Source of the DNA: Ixodes scapularis
Lineage: Eukaryota > Arthropoda > Arachnida > Ixodida > Ixodidae
NCBI RefSeq assembly: GCF_016920785.2
Contig: NW_024609857.1
Location: forward strand, 128,891,094-128,955,093
Direction of reading: 5' to 3'
DNA: 64,000 nt
The notes below the pieces were generated by a model. That model saw nothing but the letters and a program-made list of their open reading frames with translations. It had not been told where the DNA came from and did no database searches. Below are positions 1 to 10,715 of this stretch, piece by piece (position 1 is the stretch's first letter; every line of letters begins with the position of its first letter). A program made the position numbers and the translations under genes.

Positions 1-421
1 TGGATGGAATACAAAAAACTTGGGGGGGGGGGGGGGGGGGGGGTTTAGCGCAGCAAGCATGCTGTACTCTGTTTCAGGTTAAGGAAGGCAAAACAGACTG
101 CTCCCACAAGGCCCTTCACTCGTTTCACTTTAGCAGAGCTAACGCTGGAGAAGACGGACTCGCCTTCTTTCTTGCCTCCTCCCTGGTGTTTGCTCTGCTG
201 ATGTGGGAAGAGTGGAGGGCTAGTGGGACCTCTCTAGGGCAATTTTTTTTAGAAGCTAGGCATTTGTGTGTGAAGCTGTGGTGCTCTTCCCTAAGGGGCT
301 TGGTATAAAAATGCAGCCAATAAACCACACTTTTATTGTTTGAATACAAAGTAGGGAGTGCAGGACCCCACGCTATCTAGTTTATATTATTAAAATATAA
401 ATATTTATAAGAGAAAAACTA
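1..421. other. Repeat-derived sequence, no gene
   Basis: No coding gene is recognisable. A run of about 22 G lies at 21-43. The stretch at about 126-152 (CACTTTAGCAGAGCTAACGC) belongs to a dispersed family that recurs at about 4132-4156 and 51001-51024. Confidence 0.5.
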
Positions 422-584
422 CTGTCGAGACCGGTTAAAACGAAATAGGAGCTACAGCAAAGCGAGCACGATTTCCCATTCCTTTTTTGCACTTCGTTAT
501 AACCGAAGTCGGTTATAACGAAATAGCGGATATAGTGAAGGGACTTCCGATTCTTGTTCATTTTGTTATAACCGATCTCGACAG
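422..584. mobile_element. Short TIR MITE with TA target duplication (Tc1/mariner-like)
   Basis: The ends are inverted copies: CTGTCGAGACCGGTTA on the left, and CTGTCGAGATCGGTTA when the right end is read in reverse. TA lies on each side (420-421 and 585-586). A second inner palindrome (TTCGTTATAACCGA) is at 493-522. No coding capacity. TA duplication with short TIRs fits non-autonomous Tc1/mariner elements; the assignment rests on the ends alone. Confidence 0.6.
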
Positions 585-897
585 TATTACCATAAATGAG
601 GAGCACTTTCTTCGTATACTAATTTGTCAATATATCACTTTTTTTCGTTATGACTTTAACTTAATGCACAATAAAATGAATAGCTGAATTCTCCAGTAAA
701 TTTCAGTTCATAAACGTCTGGAACAGGGCATAGGAGTACTTTTACCGTCGAGCAGAAGATTCATGCAAAGTTCATAGCAAAAAAGCGAAACTGAGAAAAA
801 TGAAATCAAACATTGCGACCCCTTACTTTTTTAACTTCTCGCAATCTGCGCCCTCTGAGAGGACCCAGCAGAGTAGGCGTGTCCTTCAGCGGCCTGT

Positions 898-1651
898 TTA
901 TTTTGTCTCTTTAGGATTTCCCGCAGCATCCTCTGTTTGTGGGCCACTTGGACGACTATGCCATGTGCCTTCTGCTATGCTGCTATAGTGGCTATGTGCC
1001 TTATGCTTGGCTTTCGAGACCTTGGATTGCCCATACTTGTCCAAGTGCTGCATCTGGTGACTCCCAGGCTCTAGCCCCATCTTGAGAAGATCCCCCTCAA
1101 AGCCCTTAGGGCCCAAGTTGAACTCTAGCACTGCGAGTAGAACAGTCGTTTCTACCACTCTTCGAAACACAACGTCCCTCTTCAAACACTACCTCTAGTC
1201 CAGAGCATTGAATGACTCGTTCACATTCTGAGTCTTCATTTTGGCACATCTCTCGAGGAGGTCGTACCAGGCCAAATGGTTATACAAAGAAACCAACTCC
1301 TTTGCAACTTCCCTAGAGCAGGCAAGGCTGTGCAGCTGCGGCTTTTCCATTGCCTCCAGTGATGCATGGTGGTTGTGATGGTACCATGGCTCTTTTCCTT
1401 GAAGACAGGCTTGATGCTGGGGCTCTTCATCAGTAGAGTAAGAGTGCAGGAGGCTGCTAAACATGCTTTTCTGCATCGCCTGAATTTTTGGAGCATTCTC
1501 TTTCAACGCACATGCATAATAGTTCGTCAACTTCTTTATTATAACCTTGGTCAACTTGCACCACCCACCGAGCCTTTTTTTTTCCTCTCTCGAGGATCTC
1601 CGATGAGTTCATCCATACATAGAGCACGGAGAGGTTGGTGTATGAAAACAT
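898..1651 (-). pseudogene. Decayed 'Mutator' (PF20700-type) transposase fragment
   Basis: Reading the minus strand, 1554-1195 encodes a stretch resembling the C-terminal half of the PF20700 'Mutator' transposase domain: KLTNYYACALKEN, then LLHSYSTDEEPQH, then KMKTQNVNESFNALD. The same frame continues from 1185 to 898 with FRRVVETTVLLAVLEFNLG, which matches the family's following segment. Two in-frame TAG codons near 1188-1196 separate the parts. A piece of the domain just upstream (about 1560-1651, EILERGKKKARWV) is in another frame, so a frameshift is also present. The N-terminal catalytic part is absent. The copy is therefore a broken transposase. The family call comes from motif recall, not from a search. 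Confidence 0.65.
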
Positions 1652-3366
1652 TCAATAATTGTTGGCTGATGGCTCACCAGAAATGGCTCCGGGCAGGCAA
1701 GGCGGCGCTAATTACTCTTCAGGAACCCAACGAAAGGCGAAAGGGAGACTTTAATGGGTTATGATATGCCAAAAATAAAATATGAGATAGCTATACTGCT
1801 AGGACCCCTTTGTATGCTCCTATAATTCTGCTAAATTCATTTTGAAAATGCCGCGATAGTTTCGTGGATAAATTGATTTATATGCATATCCCTTGGATCT
1901 GCCCCATTCGAAAAAGCCGCCGTGGCTGGGAGGCTGGTGACTTTGCCAGCCTCCCGCATGGCGTCTCCTTGCATGCACTCACGCGCTTGACTCTCTTGGC
2001 GTCTCGAGCTTCAGCTTCCTCGTTTACCGTCCGCGTTTCGAGCATGCTGTTCGTGACGATTACGTCTACGCTCGCCTTGTCAAAGTGTTCGACATTGATC
2101 GCAGGAGCGATGAGAGCGATTCTAATCAAGAAATGTTGGAAGCTGTTCATTTTGACTGCGACCCGCTGGCGACCAGCTCCAGGGACGGCGAATTACGGAC
2201 AGACTTGCCATTGTCACCGTCGTCTGGGAATATCTCACAGGCGCATGCAGGGTGGAAGTTTAACGGGCCGGGGGTGAGAGCAAGGATAGCGCTCAGGTTG
2301 CCGAGTTGCGTGAGCGGTTTTGATCGTAACACAGCGAGGTGAGCTTGGGCGATCGTGGGGGTGCTTAGAATGAGAGAGCATTCATGATCACATGGTTTAT
2401 GGACACCATGGTGTAACTAACTTGGGCAGTGTTACCTGGTTGCCAAATGAAAATGATAAAAATTTGTAAATTGATTATTGCAATTACCAGAGCTCTAAAA
2501 AATTGCGTAACTTGGTGTATATACTAGTAGCCTATGAGCATTCCATTTCAAGAATAATCTATTTGTTTAATTTTCGTGTCATAACCGCTTTAAGGACCAA
2601 TTTCTTTTGTTGTATTCTTCCCCTCGAAGCCAGTCATAAATCCCACAAAGGGTGCCTTCTCTCCCTCTCCTGCCCGTCATGTATGTTTTTCCCTTTCGCT
2701 CTCAACCTTTCGGTTATCGGCATCCCGGCGGGCTGTCCCTTCCGAATTCTCGTCCATACGCTCCCACCCGCCTCTAAGCTCAAATGGCAGGTGGAAGGTA
2801 TAAAAAAAAAAACTGGTTTCGCCTCCCTCACTCTCGCAGGCCCGTTTTGGGCTTGGTTTGGACCGCCCTTTTGGTGGTTAGGCCTAGTGCGCATTTGTTT
2901 TCCAGGTCCATCCTTGATTATGACGACAGTTGGCATATGGTTGGGCGCTTCCCGACCACATGCCAACGGCGGCTAGAAAAACGAGGACGCAATCGAAAGA
3001 CCGATTTCACCGGCCCATCTTGTTTTGCCGCTGCTCCCGGCACGCTTCGTGGAAACTTCAGTCTTTCCACCTGTGCAAAAACCCCGCCGCAGGTCTGCAC
3101 AAGTGGAGCATGAGACGGCGTGAGTTGTTTCGTGCGCTGCTGCCCGATTTTCGTCAACTAAACTTACGGCGGCGGCACGCACGCGTGGAACGCTTCGTGA
3201 GGTTGTGAGGCGAAAGTTAGCATTGCAGCTCGGTCTGTCTTCGGTGCTCAGACTCGCTCCCCCCGTCGGCGGCTTCAATCTCCGCGCACTTCAACGTCTT
3301 CGATAACTCGACGGCGTCCAAGGCGGAAGGGGATCGAACCAAGGCCCCTCCCCCCTCAACACGCAG
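1652..3366. other. No recognisable gene; presumed TRPC4AP intron
   Basis: Several open frames of 60-157 codons occur here (for example 1864-2277 and 2503-2976 on +), but none has a domain I recognise and they overlap in different frames. The segment lies upstream of the TRPC4AP exon and is probably intronic. Confidence 0.4.
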
Positions 3367-3665
3367 ACTATGCGGAGCGCCGCAGCTGCGTGCTGAGCCA
3401 CATTGCGGAGCCCCGGACCCGGCTGCGCTACCTGCGCAAGCTGGTGTCCCTGGTGAACGTGTCCAGCCTGACCCAGGAGAATGTGAGCTGCGTCAACACG
3501 GCCCTGGTGCTGCTCATGTTTGCCGAGCAGCGGGGCCAGCTGGGCGACTACCTGGCCGCCTTGGGGGCCCCCTCGGGGGGCCTGCTGCCCAACCTGCTTG
3601 ACCTGCTCCACTTCTGGCAGGACCACTACCTGCACAAGGACAAGGACTGCTCGGCACTCGAGAAG
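3367..3665 (+). CDS. TRPC4AP: TRPC4AP (TRUSS)-like gene, one internal exon
   Basis: A 299-bp GC-rich exon follows an acceptor (CAACACGCAG, ending at 3366). It carries a partial first codon and then stays open to the end. The product contains LTQENVSCVNTALVLLMFA followed by LLHFWQDHYLHKDKDCSALE. These blocks match, in the same order and spacing, the C-terminal region of animal TRPC4-associated protein, a substrate receptor of a Cullin-4/DDB1 ubiquitin ligase that also binds TNF receptor 1 and TRPC4. In vertebrate proteins this block sits shortly before the C terminus. The exon probably ends at AAG|GTCCGC (3665/3666), a weak donor that keeps phase 0; an alternative 3' boundary is possible. Upstream exons lie outside the window. 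The short last exon was not found downstream. The many GC-ending codons contrast with the AT-rich flanks. Confidence 0.8.
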
Positions 3666-4101
3666 GTCCGCTCCTCCGTCCGTTTGTCGGTTCTTTGTCT
3701 AGCATGCTGGAAGGCTTGTGTAGGGCGTGGATTCCCAGGCCGGGTTCCAGGGAGTGCAGGAGTTCCCCAGACTACCCTTTAGGGTTCCTCAAGCTCCCGA
3801 ATTTTTACGACGACGTTCGTTACGGGTTTTTCCCACTACCAGAAATGATGTTCGTTGTCGTCGTAGCTGTTAACGTTGTAGTTAGCGTTATGGGGCGTAG
3901 GGCGTTCGTCGTGATATCTCCAAGTACTCGAAAGAAGGTCATCCACCGCTCTCGGGATTCAATCCCGGGCCCGTTGCGTGCGAACCGGGCGCCTTCCGCG
4001 GAGCTACTCTGCTGCAGCTCTGTCGATCTGTTTGATATGCGGTATTTGTGAAACAAGCGCGTGCATGTAAGTCTCGTCTATACTAGGTGGTTACAGGTCA
4101 A
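3666..4101. other. Intronic sequence, nothing recognised
   Basis: No gene, TIR pair or tandem repeat could be supported here. A 118-codon + frame (3695-4051) lacks known motifs. Confidence 0.35.
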
Positions 4102-4225
4102 GAATGAAGTGGAAGCTCCTCCCACCTCTTTGCACTTTATCAGAGTGAACGCTGGAGAGGAGGTCACCTCCTCTTGAGCGTTCGCGCTGATAAAGTGGAA
4201 AGAGGTGGGAGGAGCTTCCATTTTG
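4102..4225. repeat. Inverted repeat, about 55-bp arms
   Basis: The left arm reads GTGGAAGCTCCTCCCACCTC and later ACTTTATCAG. The right arm is its reverse complement (GATAAAGTGG, then GAGGTGGGAGGAGCTTCCA), nearly 90% alike by eye, with a short AGGAGGT/ACCTCCT centre. It contains one member of the dispersed AGCGTT/AACGCT family also seen near 130 and 51010. Confidence 0.75.
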
Positions 4226-4507
4226 TCCTTGTCTCAAGACCTACCATGGTGCCCGCTAGACAGCCACAGTTGCTGCGACGTGGCAACCGAAAGTTCTTTG
4301 TCATTAATTAATTCCAAATTTAATCGGAGTCAATCGTCGAAACGAAAAGCTTCGGCCAGGTGGCGAGAGCCGCCAGCCGGTTAAAAGGGCTGAGTCGTAT
4401 CTGTCCACCCAAGGCCACCTAGAAGACCAGGCCTGCATATTATGTCATCGTTAGCCGATCCCGTCCCAAGCGGCGAACGCGCCAGAGCTCGACGAGAGTG
4501 CGGTGCA

Positions 4508-4640
4508 AAGTGGCAGACACGGGTAATAATAATAATAATCTTTATTTTCAGGAGAAACATTACCCCGGGTAGTCTGCAAGGCTAGGACAGAAAGGCAAGA
4601 GCCCGTGTGCTGGTGCGCCTGTTAGCCTTCCACCCAGGCG
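4508..4640 (-). mobile_element. 3' end of a retroposon with (ATT)n tail
   Basis: An AAT repeat is followed by CTTTATTTTCAGGAGAAACA, so on the minus strand it reads AATAAAG followed by (ATT)n. The same arrangement recurs at 37468-37600, with matching CTTTATTTGCTCAGG and a GGCAA-AGCCCG block. This fits the 3' terminus of a minus-strand LINE or SINE family ending in a simple repeat. The 5' limit is uncertain. Confidence 0.5.
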
Positions 4641-5551
4641 TCTATGCGTCGCCGCGTGGTAGTGTCTCGCTCGCCGCGAGAGGCCCAAAGTCGTGCTAGC
4701 GACAATGCCGACGCGTCTTGCCGTTCGTCACGGGGAGAACCGTGAGGTGCGTGCTCGCAAGAACGACGGCAGTCGAGAGTTTGCCGTCGAGACCCCAGGG
4801 TGCGTGAATGCAGTACCGATGCCCAATGACTTCGCCGTCCTGTGCCGTGTCGTCACTGCTATGACTGTACTGCCGATTAATGCCGGACAGCTAGTTTTTT
4901 TCAACCATCCTTGCTCCTAGAGACCTGTTCTCTCAGTTTAAGCAGTATTTTAGTAGATCTGAGCCACCCATTGATGCACAACTCTGAGACACTCGCCAGA
5001 ATGCACAAGACTCTTACGATGTCTGCAAGCTTCTGCACTGCTTTATTACATCGGTGCCAAGAGTTTGAGAATACCCGGTGTAGGGCGTAAGCTCCCAAAT
5101 ATTTCGATTTCAAGGAATCCGCATTCGATGGCAACTGGAAAACCCCTCTCCGCGTCGGCATTGAGGCAGTGTAGTAGCCTTGTAAAAAAATAATGTGCAT
5201 TTTAGGGAGTAAAGGTTCATAGTTGTGCATTAATGGGTGGTTCAGATCTGTTAAAATTAGTGTTTAAACTTGGAGAGCAGTTCACTTGGGAGCAGGGACG
5301 ATCCCAAAGGTTTGAGAGCTTGAGGAACCCTTCACAGTTCCTCTGGGGAACCCCCGTGCTAGGAACCCACCGTAGAATACTGCGCATCCGCCCATTCCAC
5401 ATTAAGCGCCCACACTCAAATTTGTAAGATCTGAGGAAATATGCGCAGTACATTTATATGTAAAATTGATGACCGGACAAGTGCCCATCCCCTATTTTTT
5501 CGCGGTTATCTCTCAATTTTGAGTGGGCGCTTGCCCGGTATTTTACGGCAG
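4641..5551. other. No recognisable gene
   Basis: Only short, motif-less frames occur. The start (to about 4900) may still be part of the retroposon copy beginning at 4508. Confidence 0.35.
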
Positions 5552-5561
5552 GTTGAGAACC

Positions 5562-5680
5562 AGGCACATAGCCAGGATTTTGATTCGGGGTGGGAAGAGG
5601 AGGCCCCAGCAAAATGGAAAATTTTGGAGGGGGGCCCAGGCCCCATGGGCCGCCCCCCCCCCCCCCCCGGCTATGTGCCT
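5562..5680. mobile_element. 119-bp MITE with 12-bp TIRs and a 10-bp target duplication
   Basis: The element begins AGGCACATAGCC and ends GGCTATGTGCCT, a perfect 12-bp inverted repeat. GTTGAGAACC flanks it on both sides (5552-5561 and 5681-5690), a perfect 10-bp duplication. A run of about 17 C lies just inside the right end. A duplication of this length suits Mutator-type elements (8-11 bp), but the termini alone do not prove the superfamily. Confidence 0.85.
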
Positions 5681-5690
5681 GTTGAGAACC

Positions 5691-6263
5691 TCGCATGACC
5701 GCGCCAGTGACCGTGCTCTCCGATCGACAGAGCTCGCGCATCAGCTTCAGCCGCTGGAAGGCAATGGTGCACAGCCTGGTGTCTGGCGGCAGTCTGGCCT
5801 CGCCCCTTCACCACCCGGGACCCAGCACCAGGGACAGCTAGCCCCACCCGCCGGCTGCTGTACATACTCGCGCCCGTGGCCTCACGGGCGCCGCCGCCAC
5901 CATTTTGACGCCTGCGCCTGCGCGCGCTGTACATTTTTCTTGATTTCCGAGATGGTCGACCTACGGAGCGTTTTTTTCGTTTTAATCCACGGCGGCCAGA
6001 TTAATTTTCCAAGTTCAGTTGGTCGAAAAAGTGTATAGGCACCCGCCGTTTCCAATAAATTCCTTTTGAAAGCGATCGTGTTTCTGGCCCGACGTATCTG
6101 GAGTCACCTCGGTATGTGCCAATGCGACACGGATGGATGCAAACGCACGAACTGAAGAGATCTCTGGAAGCGGTTGGGTTGAGATTAGGGATGGCCGCGA
6201 ACCCGCCAGGATTCGACTTTTCCTTACTACTAACGCACAATTGGACGAAGGTTCGTCAAAAAT
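5691..6263. other. GC-rich, CpG-dense stretch, no assigned gene
   Basis: About 5700-5935 is strongly GC-rich with many CpGs. On the minus strand one frame across 5812-5694 contains a protein-like run (DTRLCTIAFQRLKLMREL), but it is bounded by stops and has no convincing donor. It could be a promoter-like island or an old exon; I do not recognise it. Confidence 0.25.
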
Positions 6264-7341
6264 TACCGTAATATCCCGAGTCATCGCCCACCCCCCTACC
6301 GCCTGAAATTCATTAAAAAAGTGGGGTGGGCCATGTCTCGGTGGGTGAGCACAAACACTTGAAAAAAACCGGAAAAAACCGCCTATTTTTCTCTGCGTAT
6401 CTAGCGCTGATGCACAAGAGATACATCAAACTCAAAACTCGATTTAGTTTCATTATTTTATAGAAAAAAATGCTCACGAAAGAATATTTTACTATAGCGA
6501 AGTCCGTTGCTTGCATACGCGCTAGAAACACCGCCGATCTGCATATAGCGCAAACGTTTGTTCCGTGAAAGAATGTACCACTATGTTCTCCTAGTTAGTA
6601 AAAAAAAAAAGAAAGAAAAGTCTACAAGAAAATAGAAAAACCGACCAGGCGCAACGAGCGAGCGAGCGAGCGGACCAAAGAAGCGACAAAGAGCAATGCT
6701 GGGAAAGCGGGAAAGCCGGCGGTCGCGTTGGCAAATACTTCGGCGTCGGGCCAAGTCGGGCGCCTTGTCAATTGCAAGCTCTTGCACAACTTTCTTGTTT
6801 GGTGCGTACATACGTGCGTCCGTGGACGGCGGGCTATCAATGCACGGTTGGGACGCTCCGCAAACGTCTGTGTAGGGCGTTCCAGCAAAGCTTTATTTAC
6901 GCGTTGGCTTTGCCTAAAATATTACACAACTGCGGTCGCAACGGGCGGGAAGAAGGAGTGGGTTCGTGGTGACCTTACTTCGGCGGAGACAGACTTTGAC
7001 CTAACACTCCGCGGATACATTAACAAACTCTTATTTTGTTATCTCCATCGTTTTCTTTTCGCACGGATACACGACCACTTTGGGGTCGCTCACGGAGGAA
7101 ATGCGTAAACAAAAAGAAGTGTCTTTCCCTCCTTCGTTTTACTTTGTCACGGACGTCCTCCAACTGTAAGGTCCGCGGCCGCGTCATTCGGGTAGGATGA
7201 GTGTTCGCGGATCGCAGAGTCCGCGCTGGGGTATTTGAAGGGGTGGGCGATGACTCTGTGTTTTTTCGGAAATCGATATTGGCCCAAAAAATGGGGTGGG
7301 CGATGGCTCGGGCATGGGCGATGACTCGGGATATTACGGTA
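6264..7341. mobile_element. 1.08-kb element with perfect 27-bp TIRs
   Basis: The left end starts TACCGTAATATCCCGAGTCA and continues TCGCCCA. The right end is its exact reverse complement for 27 bases. Near the right terminus the motif GGGCGATG-CTCGG is repeated, with variants at about 7242 and 7300. Open frames inside (for example 6728-7108 on +) have no recognisable transposase motifs, so it appears non-autonomous. No clear target duplication is visible. Confidence 0.7.
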
Positions 7342-7796
7342 GTCCGCGCGCACGCTGAAAAACGAGCCGATGCCATTTGGCGGAGGAGAAGTGGAGCATT
7401 CGGTGACATTAACAAACTGATTAGAGCATTAAGAGTACACTTATTTACTTTTTACTGTCCAAAGATTGGTAGTCATAAGATCTAAAATAAACTATTTCAT
7501 GAATTACTTATTCCCAAATAATTCGATCCTACAACAAGGATCTCACAAGCCCACCCAGCTCCACTTGGTAACAATGGCATCATTAAACTGCCCGAACATT
7601 TTTCGATTCTTATTTGATCTACAAAAAAAAAATTTAACTATATTTTAAAGGAAATGCATCGCAAAAAAAAAAAAAGAAAAGACCGCATCTCCCCGTGGTG
7701 AATGATGATGATTGGGGCGAAGCTCTGGTGGTGCTTGTCTGCGTAGACGCTGAGCCGCAGCATGCCGAGCCTTTCGTTCGTTTTCATTCATGTAAG
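7342..7796. other. AT-rich spacer, nothing recognised
   Basis: No ORF with known motifs. Short A-runs lie at 7622-7631 and 7663-7675. GGGGCGAAGCTC at 7716-7727 is an inverted partner of the motif after the tRNA gene. Confidence 0.35.
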
Positions 7797-7972
7797 AAAG
7801 AGAATGTGTGGTATGGAACGTGGTTATATACGCATCTAAGCATTTGACCGCAGCGCCCTCTCGTCTATAAACGTTGAGCCGATGCATGCAAAGTTTAACG
7901 CGATTATATACACATTTGACCGCAGCTCCCTCTCCTGTATAGACGTTGAGCGGCTACATGCAACGTTTCATC
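7797..7972. repeat. Two-unit tandem repeat, about 75-80 bp
   Basis: The block (TATATACGCATCTAAGCATTTGACCG... CGTTGAGCCGATGCATGCAA) occurs twice in a row, diverged. Shared landmarks are TTTGACCGCAGC, CCCTCTC and GACGTTGAGC. Confidence 0.6.
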
Positions 7973-8025
7973 CATGACATCCCCAGCTCTTGAGTTACCA
8001 CATCCCAGAGCCCCCTACTTGTCCT

Positions 8026-8107
8026 GCAGTCATGGCCGAGTGGTTAAGGCGATGGACTAGAAATCCATTGGGGTCTCCCTGCACAGGTTCGAATCCTGTC
8101 GACTGCG
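8026..8107 (+). tRNA. tRNA-Ser (anticodon AGA)
   Basis: An 82-nt cloverleaf with a long serine-type variable arm. The A-box region is TGGCCGAGTGG and the B box is GGTTCGAATCC. The anticodon loop CTAGAAA puts AGA at 8059-8061 on a 5-bp stem (ATGGA/TCCAT). The acceptor stem GCAGTC/GACTGC has six good pairs; the seventh is an A-C mismatch, where animal genes usually carry a G at the 5' position. The discriminator is G and no CCA is encoded, as expected in eukaryotes. A T-run follows (Pol III terminator). The mismatch may mean slightly reduced function or a tRNA-derived copy, but the body is otherwise intact. Confidence 0.9.
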
Positions 8108-8111
8108 CAAA

Positions 8112-8129
8112 CATTTTTTTTTTTTTTTA
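8112..8129 (+). terminator. Pol III T-run terminator of the tRNA gene
   Basis: A run of about 15 T begins a few bases after the tRNA 3' end, the standard RNA polymerase III stop signal. Confidence 0.8.
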
Positions 8130-9086
8130 CCCTACACGTGCACGTGAGCTCACAAGCACCGGACGGACAAGGCTAGATCCTAATGAGCTTCGCCCCTAAA
8201 AACAAGGGCAGAAAAGCAAAGAGCAAGGACAGAAGACCAAAGGGCTAAAAACAAGGACAAGGTCAGAATGCACTTTGCGGTATCACTTGGATTTTCCCCG
8301 TTTGTTGCAGCACTAGGGTTCTGCGAAGTCCCGCCTCATCAGTCAAGCTCGGCAGTAAAAGTTGTCTTTCTCTGAAATTGAGAAGAAACTTTCTAATTTT
8401 TGGTTGAGTTTTCTCGTGTGTATGTTAATGAGAAAAAATCTACTTGACGTTAGCCCTTAGTTATATCTATCTATGAAATCATTATCATAATTAACCTACA
8501 GCTTTCCTTTCCCCTCACCACGAATGAGGTCCTCCATCATCTCCGCGGATCCACAAGGGGTCAGTGAAACATAGATGGTTAAAAACCACCGATATAAGCC
8601 ATAGAGCACGTCTTTATCAATTGGAGCTGCAGCCCTCTAGTATACTTTGTTTTGCCGTAACTTGGCGAACGCTACGGCCCCTTCGAGCCGATCGGAGCTA
8701 CGGAAGCAAAGTGCGTGACGGCCCTTACCAAAAGGTGCAGGGGCAAGAGTGTAGCCCAAGCAGTCGGGAAAGGGGGAACTGCCCTCTATCCCGGACTCTC
8801 TTTTGTGGGTCCCGGACGTCATTGCCTTCCCTGTCCAAGAGTAGTCCGTCACTCAAGTTTGTAAAAAGCGGCTTTCCTTTCCCGGCCGTGGCTTCAACAG
8901 CGCTGCGCACAATTAACGAGACATAGTCGCGCGTCTTCCTCCAACGCAACGATTGGCTCACTGGGGTCGTACCATTTGCCAAGTTACGGCGAGAAGTAGT
9001 GAAGTGAATGTTGGCACGAACTAGAGTTGTCTAGACTACTGTCAAAGTTAACATATTTAGACGTGCCTATATGTTGAAGACGCCGG
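8130..9086. other. No recognisable gene
   Basis: Overlapping short frames at 8564-8982 on both strands have no known domain. CCATTTGCCAAGTTA near 8968 recurs at about 61660, so part of this may be dispersed repeat. Confidence 0.35.
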
Positions 9087-9203
9087 TGTAGAGGAGTGTA
9101 CTCCAGAGTCTGAGGCCGGTTGCTTTGCTGCAGCTTTATTTATGTACAAACATAACTGAAGCATGGCGCGCTCTAGGTCGGTTGTTTTTAGGGATGCCGG
9201 GCA
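9087..9203 (-). mobile_element. Solo-LTR-like copy related to the LTR at 14184-14324
   Basis: It shares TACTCCAGA, CTGAGGCCGG and the core GCTTTGCTGCAGCTTTATTT with the LTR of the broken Gypsy element further right. Read on the minus strand it runs TG...CA and carries an AATAAA signal in that core. No internal region is attached and no target duplication is visible. Confidence 0.6.
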
Positions 9204-9794
9204 ACCTCCTGAAGCTGGAGTTCGAAAGGTTTGGAAAATTTCGAACCTTGCCAAGGTTCGAAATCGAAAAGTTTGCAACTGTAGAGCTCGGCTGAAGTTC
9301 AAATTCAAATAATTAAAAAAATGTCAAGGTTTCTGAAAAATCGAGTTTGAAGATTTTGAATTATTTTTTTTACAGATTGTTCGAAAATTTCGATCATATT
9401 TAAGATTCAAGTTAGAAAAATTCGAAGATTTCAAACTTTTCGAGGTAAAAGGTTAGAAAAATTCGAGTTTTTGATCTTAAGTTTGAAATATGAAGTTCAC
9501 AAACGTAGACCGAATTCCACGGTTTCGAGCTAATCTTTTACGAATTAATCTAACAAAATCTCAAAGTGTGCTGCAGATTGTACTGAAACGTTGCCCATTT
9601 CTCTTGGTAGTGCCCATACTGCTCGTTATTTGTCGTAACCTATGAAACCAGCATTGAACGGTACATCAAAAAGCCCTGGGGCGATCAAGTGAACATACTT
9701 CCTACTTATTTACAAACTAGCAGCAATCTGGTCAAACGTTCCCTAATTGCGATGCTCGCATAAGACAACTAAATGTGCGGGACAATGCACAAAC
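9204..9794. repeat. AT-rich TTCGAAA-type degenerate repeat
   Basis: About 9210-9500 is filled with variants of TTCGAAA, TTTGAAG and AAAATTCGA. A similar stretch lies at 10980-11280. It could be simple-sequence-like filler of an old element. No gene. Confidence 0.4.
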
Positions 9795-10149
9795 TTAAAA
9801 AGCCCCTGAAAAGAAAAAAAGTTTTTTTAAACAGTGGTTGGGTTGGGGGCACCTAACTTAGTCGGTAGTCACCTCCTTTCCACTTGTTTTCTTTTCCGGC
9901 ATTTCAGGTGTGTGGAGGAAAGGTCGATTGGCTTCGCCTTCACGTTGAAATTGAAAGAGTGAATCACCGTCTCGTTCAGCGAATGACCATTTCGTGACGT
10001 CATGGACTTTGCACGCAGAATTTCTAATGAATCTCTTGCCATCAATATTGCTCAAAAAATTTTTTTTCCGTAAATTTTATTTTTTGATTGGCATGTCCCA
10101 ACCAGACTTAAAAAAAAAAAAAAAACTTTTTTTTTTCAGGGTATTTTAA
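9795..10149. mobile_element. TTAA-bounded MITE, family C, copy 1
   Basis: TTAA at 9795-9798 and at 10146-10149 border inverted ends of the form TTAAAA..CCCCTGAAAA, followed inward by long A/T runs and an inverted GTCTGGTTGGGACATGCCAA block. Copy 2 is at 58326-59302. TTAA duplication is typical of piggyBac-type elements (inference). No coding capacity. Confidence 0.6.
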
Positions 10150-10715
10150 AGGTATCCAGGCTTCCCAAAAAGTTTTACAGTTGCTCGTTCGTTTTTGGTG
10201 GGATTACCCGTGGGAGGAAGAGAACACTGAACAGAGGCACAGCACCCGACAGAAGTCAAAGCTGAGGAGAATGCAACCAGACTAAATTAGACCACACACG
10301 GCCCCCTAAAATGCAGCTGATCGAGTCACAAAACAATAGTTATCAGGCTAACCATATTGCCGCTGCCTGGAACGTTTCTTCTTAAATGAATTGAGATATT
10401 GGCCGCCCTAAGATGCAGCCGGTTACTAATGGTAATGAAGTAAGTCCCGATTCAGTGTTCGCTGTAATGCGTTAGCGTGTACCTTTCCTTGAGTTAAGAA
10501 AATCTAGGGACCTGCGTTCAAAACTAACTAATGCTATGAAGGACGCTCCACGTAAAGCGTCTCAATTGAATATCAAGCCTGCACATCAGGGATCTGTTTG
10601 CCCTCAGATTACTTAAAGGCAACCTATGAAGTTGTGTGCAGGAGAGGCGCTGTGCGGAAGTTGAAAGAAAAAGGTGCGAGGTACGAGGCCGAAACGACCC
10701 TAAAGTGATCATTCA
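10150..10715. other. No recognisable gene
   Basis: AT-rich, with short motif-less frames only. Confidence 0.35.

Noticed and set aside
1864..2342. Overlapping 137- and 85-codon plus frames
   Set aside because: Partly protein-like wording but no splice signals or family that I can name.
5523..6038. 171-codon plus frame
   Set aside because: Runs through a MITE and a GC-rich island and contains translated homopolymers; no known motif.
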